Shown: one piece after another, positions 28,112 through 36,223 of the stretch
How positions within the stretch are numbered: the first letter of the stretch is position 1
Layout: each line of letters begins with the position of its first letter
Origin: Haliea sp. E1-2-M8
GTDB lineage: Bacteria > Pseudomonadota > Gammaproteobacteria > Pseudomonadales > Halieaceae
Reading direction: 5' to 3'
Assembly: GCF_030649675.1 (NCBI RefSeq)
Contig: NZ_JAUTDR010000026.1
Location: 1 to 57,623 of the forward strand
Length of the DNA stretch: 57,623 nt
Translations under genes and position numbers: made by a program
The notes under the pieces: generated by a model
What the model was told of the DNA's origin: nothing
The model's database searches: none
The model's input: only the letters and a program-made list of their open reading frames with translations

Positions 28112-28326
28112 CGGCGAACAAGAAGTATGATGCCCCCGGCACTGCGAAGGGTTGGTGGATGGCGCCTGGCCCGGCGCTATGTCCCTGGTGTGAGCAGCCC
28201 CATCATGTCGAAGCGATGCTCTACTGCAGCGAATGCGACGCCAGTGTCTGCGCTGTTTGCGTGCGCATCAGCCTGGGCAGCGATCCCCGCTGCCCCATGT
28301 GTGATGGTGCTTCAGGAGAAAAGTGA
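28108..28326 (+). CDS. Small eight-cysteine zinc-finger protein in the NHEJ operon
   Basis: 72 aa starting at a GTG that overlaps the ligD stop (GTGA). Four CxxC pairs lie at C25/C28, C40/C43, C48/C51 and C62/C65, with H32 and H33 between the first two. The spacing (CxxC, 11 residues, CxxC, 4, CxxC, 10, CxxC) suits a cross-braced two-zinc finger and resembles the FYVE/RING layout. I know of no established role in bacterial NHEJ. Its stop overlaps the first ku start by 1 base (TGATG). Tight coupling on both sides argues that it is a real gene and probably works with LigD or Ku. It could bind DNA ends or proteins. Confidence 0.8.
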   Translation: MTANKKYDAPGTAKGWWMAPGPALCPWCEQPHHVEAMLYCSECDASVCAVCVRISLGSDPRCPMCDGASGEK

Positions 28327-29105
28327 TGGCAGCACGTGCGATGTGGAAAGCGGTTATCCAGTGCGGCCAGTCCGAGGTACCGGTGAAACTTTACTCCGCG
28401 ATCGAGGATCGGAATATTCATTTCCGTGTCCTCAGCCGCAAGGACAAACAGCCTGTTCACGGGGCCATGGTGAACCCGGAAACCGGCAAGATAGTACCGC
28501 ATGCCGAAACGCGCCGAGCCTATGTGGCTGACAACGGCGACCGGGCCATCCTGGATGCGTCGGAGCTCACGGCGCTGGAACCCGAACCGTCGCGAAACAT
28601 AGACATTGTTGCCTTCCTGCCGAACGAGCTGATTGATCACCACTGGTACGACAGGCCGTACTATCTTGGGCCCGACGGCAATGGCGCAGCCTACTTTGCA
28701 TTCACCGAAGCCATCGAGAGCAGCGCATTGCAGGGACTCGCTCGTTGGGTGATGCGGGGCAAGGCCTATATGGGCGCGCTGCGCCTGCATCAGGGTTATC
28801 CGTTATTAATGTCATTGAAACTTTCTGACGAAGTCGTTGCTGTGGAGAATCTGGAAGCGCCGGGCGGCGCGGTGCTGAACCCGAAGGAGCTGGACATGGC
28901 GCGTCAGTTGATCGGCATGCTGGCTGCTGAACTGGACTTGTCTGCCTTTCAGGATGCATATCGCGACCGCGTGCTTAATCTGGTCAAGGCAAAAGCCGAA
29001 GGTGGGCCTCGGCTGAAACTCGTCAAAGGATCGCCGAAGAAACCGAGCGACGATCTGGAGCGCGCATTGCATGCGAGCCTCAAGTCCGCGCGCAAGAGCG
29101 CCTGA
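28326..29105 (+). CDS. ku: Ku protein, copy 1 (short)
   Basis: About 259 aa, core Ku beta barrel without a long C-terminal tail. Landmarks are MWKAVIQCGQSEVPVKLYSAIEDRNIHF at the N-terminus, VPHAETRRAYV, and ALARWVMRGKAYMGALRLHQGYPLLMSLKLSDEV, which forms the DNA-ring bridge. Homodimers or heterodimers would thread DNA ends and recruit LigD. The ATG at 28326 follows the zinc-finger stop directly (TGATG). It is followed after 9 bases by a second, diverged ku, so a heterodimer of the two is possible. Confidence 0.92.
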   Translation: MAARAMWKAVIQCGQSEVPVKLYSAIEDRNIHFRVLSRKDKQPVHGAMVNPETGKIVPHAETRRAYVADNGDRAILDASELTALEPEPSRNIDIVAFLPNELIDHHWYDRPYYLGPDGNGAAYFAFTEAIESSALQGLARWVMRGKAYMGALRLHQGYPLLMSLKLSDEVVAVENLEAPGGAVLNPKELDMARQLIGMLAAELDLSAFQDAYRDRVLNLVKAKAEGGPRLKLVKGSPKKPSDDLERALHASLKSARKSA

Positions 29106-29114
29106 GGTCGAGTT

Positions 29115-30107
29115 ATGGCAGAAGATACTACCGAAGAAAACGAGATCATTAAGCCGTTCTGGTCGGGAGTGGTTACCTTTGGCCTCGTGAGTGTCCCCGT
29201 GAGTCTGTTCCCAGCGACCCGCGGTACAACGCTGCGCCTGCGTATGGTCGATGCGGAGGGTAGCTTTCTCCAACGTCGATTCTTCGGCACGGACGACAGC
29301 AAGCCGCTCGATGCTGAAGACCTCGTCCGTGGCTACGAATTCGAAAAAGATCGTTTCGTCACTGTCGAGGACGATGAGCTCGATGCACTCGACCCCGAAA
29401 AATCTCGCGAAATTGACCTCAAACAGTTCGTTGAGTTGGATGCGCTGAGCCCCCTGTATTTCGAGCGGGCCTACTTCCTGGTACCTAATGGCAGCACCAC
29501 AAAAGCCTATCGACTCCTCGCCGAGACCTTGACGCGGGAAGAGCGTGCCGGCATTGCGACATTTGTGATGCGGGGCAAAGAATATCTGTGCGCCATTATC
29601 GCCGAGCGTGGGATCCTGAGCGCGCAGACGCTGCGTTTTGCCGACGAAGTGCGCAGCCCGGAAGCGATAGGGTTGCCGGGCAGGGTTAAGGGCGATGTTG
29701 CAGCCGTAGCTCGATTCGCCAAAGCCATCAAGGCATTGAAAGTGAAGACACTGGATCATGCCGAACTTGAGGATCAACGCAGCGCACGCATCGTCAAACT
29801 CGCCGAGAAGAAATTGCGCGCTGGCACCGATGTCGTGCTGGCCAGTCCGGATGCCACGGAGGTCGAAGAAAGCTCAACGAACGTGGTAGATCTGATGGAG
29901 GTGTTGAAAGAGCGGCTGCAGGGCAAGCTGCGCGCACGAAGAGCTCCCGCAGGCAATGCACGCAAGCCTGCAACGGCTGCGGTGGATGAGCTGAAGTCGA
30001 AAAGCAAGGCTGAGCTCTACGAAATGGCCCAGTCGATGGACGTCCGGGGGCGCAGCGCTATGTCCAAGGCAAAACTGATCGAAGCGCTGGCCGGTCAAGG
30101 CCACTAA
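29115..30107 (+). CDS. ku: Ku protein, copy 2, with C-terminal SAP domain
   Basis: 330 aa. The Ku core runs from residue 13 (KPFWSGVVTFGLVSVPVSLF) to about 255, including VMRGKEYLCAIIAERGILSAQTLRFADEV. A Lys/Arg-rich linker follows (GKLRARRAPAGNARKP). The last 35 residues form a SAP-like helix pair (KSKAELYEMAQSMDVRGRSAMSKAKLIEAL), a DNA-binding tail. It differs clearly from copy 1 in the N-terminal half, so this is an old paralogue pair and not a recent duplication. It is the last gene of the ligD operon and converges on the GGDEF-EAL gene. Confidence 0.93.
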   Translation: MAEDTTEENEIIKPFWSGVVTFGLVSVPVSLFPATRGTTLRLRMVDAEGSFLQRRFFGTDDSKPLDAEDLVRGYEFEKDRFVTVEDDELDALDPEKSREIDLKQFVELDALSPLYFERAYFLVPNGSTTKAYRLLAETLTREERAGIATFVMRGKEYLCAIIAERGILSAQTLRFADEVRSPEAIGLPGRVKGDVAAVARFAKAIKALKVKTLDHAELEDQRSARIVKLAEKKLRAGTDVVLASPDATEVEESSTNVVDLMEVLKERLQGKLRARRAPAGNARKPATAAVDELKSKSKAELYEMAQSMDVRGRSAMSKAKLIEALAGQGH

Positions 30108-30121
30108 TGAAATTTCGCGTC

Positions 30122-30143
30122 TGAGGCATCGATCGCTGCCTCA
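30122..30143. terminator. Inverted repeat between convergent genes
   Basis: TGAGGCA and TGCCTCA can pair around an 8-base loop, between the ku and GGDEF-EAL stop codons. A T-run is lacking on either side, so bidirectional termination is only possible, not proven. Confidence 0.35.
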
Positions 30144-30158
30144 TTGCACCGGATCCCT

Positions 30159-32282
30159 TCACGATGCCTTTTTGTGCCTGTCCCGTTGTAGCATTGCCTC
30201 GAAATCACCCTGGCGAAGAGGCCTGGAGAACAAGTAGCCTTGAGCATAGTCGCAGTCAGTACAAGAGAGGAATTGCAATTGATCCTCCTTTTCCACGCCC
30301 ACGCCAACCACCTCAATGTTTATCGCGTGCGCCATTGCGATTATGCCCTCTACTATGCGGTCCGAGGCGCCACCCTCGCCAGCGCCTTTGATCAGCTCTC
30401 TGTCTATTTTGACACTGCCTATCCTGGACTCCTGAAGAGCCAATGGTGAGAACGGTTCGATGCCAAATTTGTCGATCGAAAAGCTTAGCCGCGAACCTGC
30501 CAAACCCAGGCGCTCGACCAAATTAGAACCGGAAGCTTGAATGTTATTGAGTGAGGCCGACGTCAGTTCCATGGTGATCGAGCTTTCATCGACGGCAATT
30601 TTTTCCAGTTGTGCTTGCCATTGGTCCATAAGGCTTCGGGTGTCAAAGGAAGCCGGTGATTCATTGATGTTGATCGGAAAGGCGCTGCCGCTCAGATCGC
30701 GCCATCGAAACGAACACGTCACGGCCTCCGCCAGCACGTAGGCGCTGATTCTATCGGTCATGCGGTTTAGTTCCGTGTTACTGAGAAAGGCAGTCGGAGT
30801 CAATAGTCCTCTGGATGGATGATTCCATCGCAGCAAAGCTTCTGCCCTGGATATGGCGCCAGTGCGGGTGTCGATTATAGGCTGGTAGTAAACCTCCAGT
30901 TGGTTCTCCCTGAGGGCATCATCCAGCTCTCTGTTCAACCGCATATGCTCTGACTCGCTCTGCGCCATCCAGAGTTCGTAAATCTTAACCTGTTGGCCTC
31001 CATGCTTTTTGGCGGCGTACATCGCTTGATCGGCATTGTGCATCAGCTGGTCGGCGTTCTTGCCGTCCTCAGGGAACACGGTCAGGCCGATGCTGCCAGA
31101 AATGTGTAACCGGTGAGAATCAACCTCAAACGGGTGTTCAAGGCGGGTCAGAAGTGCCTTGGCGGCGTCTGTCGCACCTTTCCTGCCCGTTTCCTTCAAT
31201 ATAAGGGTGAACTCGTCTCCGCCGAGGCGGGCGACGGTGTCCATGGCCCGAACCTTGGTGCTTATCCGTTGAGCCACCTGCACCAGAAGCCGGTCACCGG
31301 CCTCGTGGCCGAGCATGTCGTTGGCTTGCTTGAAGCGGTCAAGGTCAATGAATAGTAGCGCAAAGGAGCTGTCTTTTCGTTGGGCCTCCAGCAAGGTCTG
31401 CTCAAGCCGATCGAGGAACAGCCTCCGGTTGGGGATGCCAGTGAGCGAATCAAAATTGGCGCTTCGCCAGATGTGATGGTCAACCTGTTTCCGCTCAGTG
31501 ATGTCCCGCGAAGTCTTGACGATAGCTTCAACTTCGCTTCGGTCGTTGAAAACCGGGACAAGCTGGCAGTCAAAATACACGTCACGGCCTGAAGACAGAC
31601 GGTGATGAAGCTCCTTGCGCTGGGGCCGGCCGCTGGTGACGGTTTTGACGATATCTTCTTGAAACTCAGTGGCAAAGTCCAGGCCCAGCTCACGTGGGGT
31701 TTTACCAATGGCCTCCTGGGCCGGCGCCTCAACGAGAGCGGCCATCGCCGTATTGAGAAACATGAGCCTGCCAGCGGGATCGAATATGGCGGCGGGGTCA
31801 AGTGACGCCTTCAGCATGGTCTCGATCAGGCGCGTTTCCTGTTCTTTTCGGGCTGAGAAGTTGGACACCGCGGTCGCAATCAACTGGTCGATGGCCTCGC
31901 TAAACCGCACCAGTTCACCGATGTCTCTTTCGGTGAGACCCTTCTGTTCATCGCCCCAGTTCTCGGTAACCCGTGCACGTAGGGCGCGGAGTTCCTGTAC
32001 CACCTGAACCATGGACATGCCCTGCTGGTGACGGTGTGTAGCATGGGCCTTGCCGATGCCTGAAAGCAGGGCTGCGTTCTTAGCCAGCGTCTTGCTTGCC
32101 GATTCACCCGTGGTCTGGGGGGGCTCAATATATTGGGAAATGAACTCCAGCATCGCACGGGCATGGTCTCTCAGGACACGACTGTCGTCGCCCTTCATTT
32201 CAGGGGCGATTTCAAGCACGGCATCTTCCCAGTCCTGGAGTAGCAACTCCATGTTCGTTCGGATAAATTGGGCCAGCTTCAT
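30159..32282 (-). CDS. RsbRD-like/PAS/GGDEF/EAL protein with damaged EAL site
   Basis: 707 aa, cytoplasmic. A helical N-terminal domain (1-150) resembles the RsbR N-terminal type. A PAS domain spans about 152-265, and a diguanylate cyclase domain has intact RLGGDEF at 354-358. The EAL domain runs from about 455. In it E481 (EALLRW), N540, E572, D604 and K626 are present. The second aspartate of DDFG is lysine (DKFG, K605), and the general-base glutamate of AEGVE is valine (VGVGVE, V661). I therefore predict c-di-GMP synthesis, with the EAL part used for binding or regulation. It faces the NHEJ operon, with no sign of a functional link. Confidence 0.88.
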   Translation of the reverse strand: MKLAQFIRTNMELLLQDWEDAVLEIAPEMKGDDSRVLRDHARAMLEFISQYIEPPQTTGESASKTLAKNAALLSGIGKAHATHRHQQGMSMVQVVQELRALRARVTENWGDEQKGLTERDIGELVRFSEAIDQLIATAVSNFSARKEQETRLIETMLKASLDPAAIFDPAGRLMFLNTAMAALVEAPAQEAIGKTPRELGLDFATEFQEDIVKTVTSGRPQRKELHHRLSSGRDVYFDCQLVPVFNDRSEVEAIVKTSRDITERKQVDHHIWRSANFDSLTGIPNRRLFLDRLEQTLLEAQRKDSSFALLFIDLDRFKQANDMLGHEAGDRLLVQVAQRISTKVRAMDTVARLGGDEFTLILKETGRKGATDAAKALLTRLEHPFEVDSHRLHISGSIGLTVFPEDGKNADQLMHNADQAMYAAKKHGGQQVKIYELWMAQSESEHMRLNRELDDALRENQLEVYYQPIIDTRTGAISRAEALLRWNHPSRGLLTPTAFLSNTELNRMTDRISAYVLAEAVTCSFRWRDLSGSAFPININESPASFDTRSLMDQWQAQLEKIAVDESSITMELTSASLNNIQASGSNLVERLGLAGSRLSFSIDKFGIEPFSPLALQESRIGSVKIDRELIKGAGEGGASDRIVEGIIAMAHAINIEVVGVGVEKEDQLQFLSCTDCDYAQGYLFSRPLRQGDFEAMLQRDRHKKAS

Positions 32283-32664
32283 CGCAAGAGGCCTGCTACG
32301 TCGTATGTTGACGCGTGCCAGTAAGGTTCTTAAAGCGTCACGATCGGGGTTCCGCTTTCCGAGGGACGTCGGAGAGTGCCCGCGCAGAGCCTTGCCTCAG
32401 TACTTGAAGTCCCCGCACGCTCACTCTATCAATAACGGGAGACGTTCGTCTGTGCGGTATCTGAAACGAAATTTCAGGAAGCCCAGCGCGCTTTCCCTTT
32501 ACCGCGCCCTTTCCATTTGATGTTGGAGCGTCAGTGGCCTTCACGGGTTTCACTCGGGGCGAAACTCGTAGGCAGGCGTACAATTGCAGGGCACGCGCGT
32601 ACTAGCGCACAGTTTGTTCATTTTATCGACGCCGAAAGAGTGGACTCAAGGCACAACAGGCTAT
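32283..32664. other. Intergenic region GGDEF-EAL / sodC
   Basis: About 380 bases upstream of two divergent genes. No supported gene, hairpin with a T-run, or repeat is visible. Confidence 0.3.
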
Positions 32665-33426
32665 TTGCTTCCTCGCGCTGTCACTTTCGCCGTTCTGGTG
32701 GCCATCATGGGTTGCGATGGCAGCCGGGACACTGACGATGTTGCACATCCAACGCAGCCTGCGCCGACAGAAGGTGCTGCGGGTGATACCAGACCTGGCA
32801 ACGCTGATCGCGTCACCTCAAGCGAGGGGCAAGCCATCGATCGCGACCTAAGCGTCGCCGAAAGATCGGGTGAGGCTTCGAGCAATGCCCAGTTCTCGTT
32901 GGGGGGATCGGCGGCAGCGCAGATTATGCCAACCGGTCAGGGCAACGCCGAGGGCACCGTGACCTTCTCGGCTGCAGAAGATGGCGGTGGCATGCTGGTC
33001 AAAGTCGACCTCGAAGGGCTCGAGCCAGGCCCTCACGGCTTTCATGTCCACGAGGTAGGTGACTGCTCAGCGGATGACGGCTCATCTGCCGGAGGCCATT
33101 TCAATCCGTATGATACCCCCCACGGCGCCCTGGACGCCGGCGAGCATCACGTGGGGGACATGGGAAATGTAGAGGCGGATGACGACGGCCGGGTAGCCAC
33201 CGAGCTGACCTTTGGAGTGGGCGGACGCCCCAATGAAGGCGGTTTGGAGCGCCATGATCGTCGTGAAGCTGGCGAGACCGTCGATCAGGCTGATCTTCTC
33301 CACCAGAACGATCGTAGCCAGCCCGCTCCCCAGCGCCGTGGTCATGACCAGGCTCGCTGCGGAGGCCTTCATCAGCATCGCCTTGCCGAACGCGTGCAAC
33401 AGCGCGATGAATCCCAGATACGCTAG
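32665..33426 (+). pseudogene. sodC: Truncated Cu/Zn superoxide dismutase fused to antisense DUF421 sequence
   Basis: The TTG at 32665 begins a lipoprotein signal (LPRAVTFAVLVAIMGC). The mature part is a Ser/Asp-rich linker and a periplasmic Cu/Zn-SOD: PGPHGFHVHEVGDCSADDG supplies the first copper histidines, then GGHFNP and HHVGDMGN. Homology stops at about 33215 (VATELTF). The missing C-terminal half should carry the last copper histidine, the disulfide cysteine and the active-site arginine. From there the frame simply runs through the reverse complement of a DUF421 gene until 33426. The product cannot be an active dismutase. The junction marks a deletion or rearrangement breakpoint. Confidence 0.8.
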
Positions 33427-33498
33427 CCCTCCGATGACAGCGGCATTGAAGACGCCGCGCCAACCCCCGAAAAAGATGTCCGTGATCGTTTCCGGCAC
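33082..33498 (-). pseudogene. DUF421 (YetF/YcaP-like) membrane protein, 3' end lost
   Basis: The GTG at 33498 has a strong GGAGG site and starts PETITDIFFGGWRGVFNAAV. The membrane part of a DUF421 protein follows (YLGFIALLHAFGKAMLMKASAASLVMT, ALGSGLATIVL, FTTIMALQTAFIGASA). Homology breaks near 33222, where the sequence becomes the reverse complement of sodC; the open frame continues meaninglessly to 33082. The C-terminal cytoplasmic domain is gone. It lies directly behind another DUF421 gene in the same orientation. Confidence 0.75.
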
Positions 33499-34027
33499 CG
33501 CTTTACCTCCTTCAGCAAGGGCTCCAGGAAGGGATACTCCGCGTCGCCGGAACGAGGAATGACGCTCAACTTGCCGCTGCCCTCGAACACGACCGCTCCA
33601 ACCTGTTCGACCTCGGGATAGCCTTCTCGCGAATGGCGGCATGGACATCCTCCAAGGCGACGCGCTGCTTGCGGAGCGCCTCCGGCAACGGTTTTCCCTC
33701 GAAGAACACGATCGCTGCGGAAGAACGCATCATTAGTCCGAGCCAGGGGAATCTGGCTGCCGACTTGATGATGATCCACTGCAAGGTCATGAGCATGACG
33801 AATCCCGTGGTCGTCTCCGCTAGTCCAATGCTCTGGTCAAGGGCGGCGGTCGCAAGAGCGTTACCAAGCGCGACGATGATGACGAAGCTTCCGGCGGATG
33901 TTGCAAGCAGCATCTTCTTGCCAAAAAAACGCAGCAGGATAACCAGAACGAGAAACGACAGCGCGGACGCGACCACCGTGTGCAGGAGCGCGCTCCAGTT
34001 TTGGTAGAACATCTCGCTGGTGTTCAT
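33423..34027 (-). pseudogene. DUF421 (YetF/YcaP-like) membrane protein with single-base frameshift
   Basis: Starts at ATG 34027 (NTSEMFYQNWSALLHTVV). Three membrane helices are visible (SFLVLVILLRFFGKKML, SFVIIVALGNALAT, FVMLMTLQWIIIKSA), followed by the start of the cytoplasmic domain (IVFFEGKPLPEALRKQRVALEDVHAAIREK). At about 33622 one base is missing: the minus strand reads GAGAAGGCTATCCC where GAGAAGGGCTATCCC would keep the frame. After the shift the homology continues as GYPEVEQVGAVVFEGSGKLS, down to the start of the second DUF421 gene. It could be a real mutation or a sequencing error. Confidence 0.75.
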
Positions 34028-34039
34028 CTTCTCTCCCAC

Positions 34040-34370
34040 TGCAATGGGCGTATTCCATGGTTGCGTGATCGCGGGGAGGGGACAATCGCAACACGCTGAG
34101 GCCTGGGTAGCGGAGGACTATTGACAGCAGGTTAGCAAGGCTAAAGCCGGATGGCTCGGTGATCTGTGCGACAGCCCACGGAGTACCCGGACACCAGACC
34201 CTATGTTCAGGTTCAGGACCGGCACCAGGGGCAGGATGAATGCAACTGGAGGGCCCATTAGATACTGGAACCAGTAGTCCTGCTAAAGTGACAAAAATAG
34301 CGTTACCGCCGCGGCGATCGATTGTGCTAAAAGTTGCACTGAGCAATTCATATTTTTTCAAGGCACCTCC
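34040..34370. other. Intergenic region between DUF421 and the small exported ORF
   Basis: I see no supported gene here. A longer minus-strand frame covers part of it but has no recognisable domain or ribosome binding site. It probably contains promoters for both divergent neighbours. Confidence 0.3.
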
Positions 34371-34700
34371 GTGACATCTTCCATCCGCGGCAAGACACTG
34401 TTCCAGCTGGGCTTCTGCGTCCTGCTGGTCACCGGCATGCTGGTGTGGTCTACGACCTGGAGCGCACCGGCAGCCGAAAAAGGACTCCTTGAACAGCTTG
34501 GGGACTGCTCACCCCCCTTTCTGGTCGGCACCGACGACAGCCCGTCAAAGGATGCCCCCTCCGTCGGTGGCGAGAACTACCCATTCACTGTTCGGGCGTC
34601 CTCCGTATTGGTGGTGGAAGGCACACGCCCTGCTGTTGCCCACCGTATCCGGATAGCCAAGTACCCAGTGCTGCCACAGGCGCCCCCCGCGCTCACCTGA
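34371..34700 (+). CDS. Possible small exported protein upstream of secF
   Basis: 109 codons from a GTG. The N-terminus looks like a signal peptide or anchor (KTLFQLGFCVLLVTGMLVW, then STTWSAPAA). The remainder is Pro/Ser-rich without recognised domains (LLEQLGDCSPPFLVGTDD, RASSVLVVEGTRPAVAHRIRIA). The ribosome binding site is weak (AAGG about 8 bases upstream). It lies 197 bases before secF in the same direction. A secretion-monitoring role is only a speculation from position and signal peptide. Confidence 0.4.
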   Translation: MTSSIRGKTLFQLGFCVLLVTGMLVWSTTWSAPAAEKGLLEQLGDCSPPFLVGTDDSPSKDAPSVGGENYPFTVRASSVLVVEGTRPAVAHRIRIAKYPVLPQAPPALT

Positions 34701-34787
34701 TCTCTTTTCCCGCATGTTGAGTTAGCGACTGGCCCAGGCCAGCGGACGGCTGGACGTGCCGTCTGACATCTGAGTGAGAAATCGACA

Positions 34788-34901
34788 ATGAGCAATCGCC
34801 TTCATCCGGTGTGGATAAACATGACCGAAGCGGCCCTTTACCCGGCCGAAAACGCAACTCATGACTACCTGTTGCTGAACAGTCTGGGGTTCTACTCATG
34901 A
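34788..34901 (+). CDS. 37-codon ORF overlapping the secF start
   Basis: Reads MSNRLHPVWINM, continues TEAALYPAENATHDYLL and ends LNSLGFYS. Its stop TGA overlaps the secF ATG (ATGA), and GTGAGAAA lies upstream. No homology is recognised and no membrane segment is present. The overlap suggests translational coupling, so it may act as a leader peptide that controls secF translation. Confidence 0.45.
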   Translation: MSNRLHPVWINMTEAALYPAENATHDYLLLNSLGFYS

Positions 34902-35812
34902 AAATCATTGATTTTATGGGTTCCCGCAAGCTGGCCCTGGCAGTATCGCTACTGCTGATCCTCGTTTCGATAGGTTCATTTATTACCCGCCAACTCAACT
35001 GGGGGCTGGACTTCACGGGCGGGACCCTGGTGGAGGTGCACTACAGCGACACCGCCGACCTTGGTAGCATTCGCACCCTGCTCCAGGACAGCGGCTTTGC
35101 CGGTGCCATCGTTGTGGCCTACGGCAGCGACCGCGACGTGATGATTCGCCTGCCCCAGGGTGCGTCGGAGGCTGACGGGCCTGCGTTGCTACAGGCTCTC
35201 CAAGGCGGCTTTGCCGGACAAGTGGAGCTGCGTCGGACTGAGTTTGTCGGCCCGCAGGTCGGCGACGAACTGCGCGAACAGGGCGGCCTGGCGATGCTGT
35301 TGGCCTCCGGCATGATCATGCTCTACATTTCGTTCCGGTTTCAATCCAAGTTCGCCCTCGCAGCCGTCATCGCGCTGGTGCACGATGTGGTCATCACGTT
35401 GGGGTTTTTCTCAGTGACCGGACTGGAGTTCAACCTGACGGTTTTGGCCGCAATACTCGCGGTGATTGGCTATTCGATCAATGACACCATTGTGGTCTTT
35501 GACCGGATTCGGGAAAACTTCCGCAAGCTAAGGGATACCTCAGTGGTCGCGACCATCAATATCTCCCTGTCGGAGACCCTGGGCCGAACACTGGTCACCT
35601 CACTGACGACCGTGCTGGTGCTAGCGGCGCTGGCACTCCTGGGAGGCGACATGATCTTCGGATTTGCGGTGGCATTGCTGGTGGGAGTGGCTGTTGGGAC
35701 TTACTCCTCTGTCTATATGGCTTCCAGCCTCCTGTTGCTACTGGGTGTGACCCGACAGGATCTGGTGGTGCCGCTGAAGGAGGGGCTTGATCACGATGAC
35801 CAACTGCCCTGA
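34898..35812 (+). CDS. secF: Orphan SecF-type protein translocase subunit
   Basis: 304 aa, RND-like subunit that with SecD and YajC uses the proton gradient to pull proteins across the inner membrane. TM1 is near residues 10-28, followed by the WGLDFTGGTLVEV motif at 36-48. After the periplasmic domain five more helices include FALAAVIALVHDVVITLGFFSVTG and VIGYSINDTIVVFDRIRENFR, the conserved D2 motif. No secD or yajC precedes it, unlike the normal secDF operon. It is therefore probably a second copy that came with the surrounding accessory DNA and would need a SecD from elsewhere. Confidence 0.88.
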   Translation: MKIIDFMGSRKLALAVSLLLILVSIGSFITRQLNWGLDFTGGTLVEVHYSDTADLGSIRTLLQDSGFAGAIVVAYGSDRDVMIRLPQGASEADGPALLQALQGGFAGQVELRRTEFVGPQVGDELREQGGLAMLLASGMIMLYISFRFQSKFALAAVIALVHDVVITLGFFSVTGLEFNLTVLAAILAVIGYSINDTIVVFDRIRENFRKLRDTSVVATINISLSETLGRTLVTSLTTVLVLAALALLGGDMIFGFAVALLVGVAVGTYSSVYMASSLLLLLGVTRQDLVVPLKEGLDHDDQLP

Positions 35813-35886
35813 CGGCCCGGCGCGTACCGCGTTGCCCTGTGTCGCGATCAAAGCCGCTTTTTTCTACATCTACGGGGGATCATAGT

Positions 35887-35967
35887 ATGGCGTGGATAAT
35901 GCTTGCTCTGGGTCCGGTACTGTTGGTGTCCGGGGCCGACCTGTTGGTGCGGGGCGCACCGTCGTAG
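35887..35967 (+). pseudogene. N-terminal stub of a Na+/Ca2+ exchanger (YrbG-like)
   Basis: 26 codons reading MAWIMLALGPVLLVSGADLL and then VRGAPS before a stop. This is the first helix of CaCA/YrbG exchangers, with the typical GADLLVRGA turn. A GGGGG run precedes the ATG. The other 290 or so residues are absent, so the gene was cut at about 35960, next to the integrase fragment. Confidence 0.6.
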
Positions 35968-36025
35968 ACATTCGGTAGCGGTCACGGTCTACCGCGGGCC
36001 CGAAATCACCGCGCAGGAGACGGGA

Positions 36026-36088
36026 ATGCCCAAGCAAGCGCGAGAATTGAGCGCCATCGAACTGCACAGGCTGTCCGGGCATCTCTGA
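36026..36088 (+). pseudogene. 5' end of a tyrosine integrase gene (fragment 1)
   Basis: Twenty codons reading MPKQARELSAIELHRLSGHL, with AGGAG 7 bases upstream. The start MPKQAxELSAxExxRL is typical of P4-type integrases with an N-terminal arm domain (DUF4102). The sequence leaves the family after RLS. Fragment 2 of the same kind of protein is found on the same strand at 43573, beyond the ATPase operon. Confidence 0.6.
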
Positions 36089-36223
36089 CGCAGCGCCGTC
36101 TCCAGCTTGATTTCCCGCAGCGCAATATTGGCTTTGATCTGGGAAATCCAGGGAAGGCCGAACAGGAAGCCCTCCAGGAAGGCGTCGAAGCTTGCTCGAC
36201 GCGTGTCCATTCGGCAGCCAGAT

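Noticed and set aside
32584-32664. Upstream extension of the sodC frame to ATG 32584
   Set aside because: The added residues have no signal-peptide character, whereas TTG 32665 starts a regular lipoprotein signal.
33082-33426. Treating the open frames across the sodC/DUF421 junction as intact genes
   Set aside because: Each frame loses its family homology at about 33215-33222 and then reads the antisense of the other gene.
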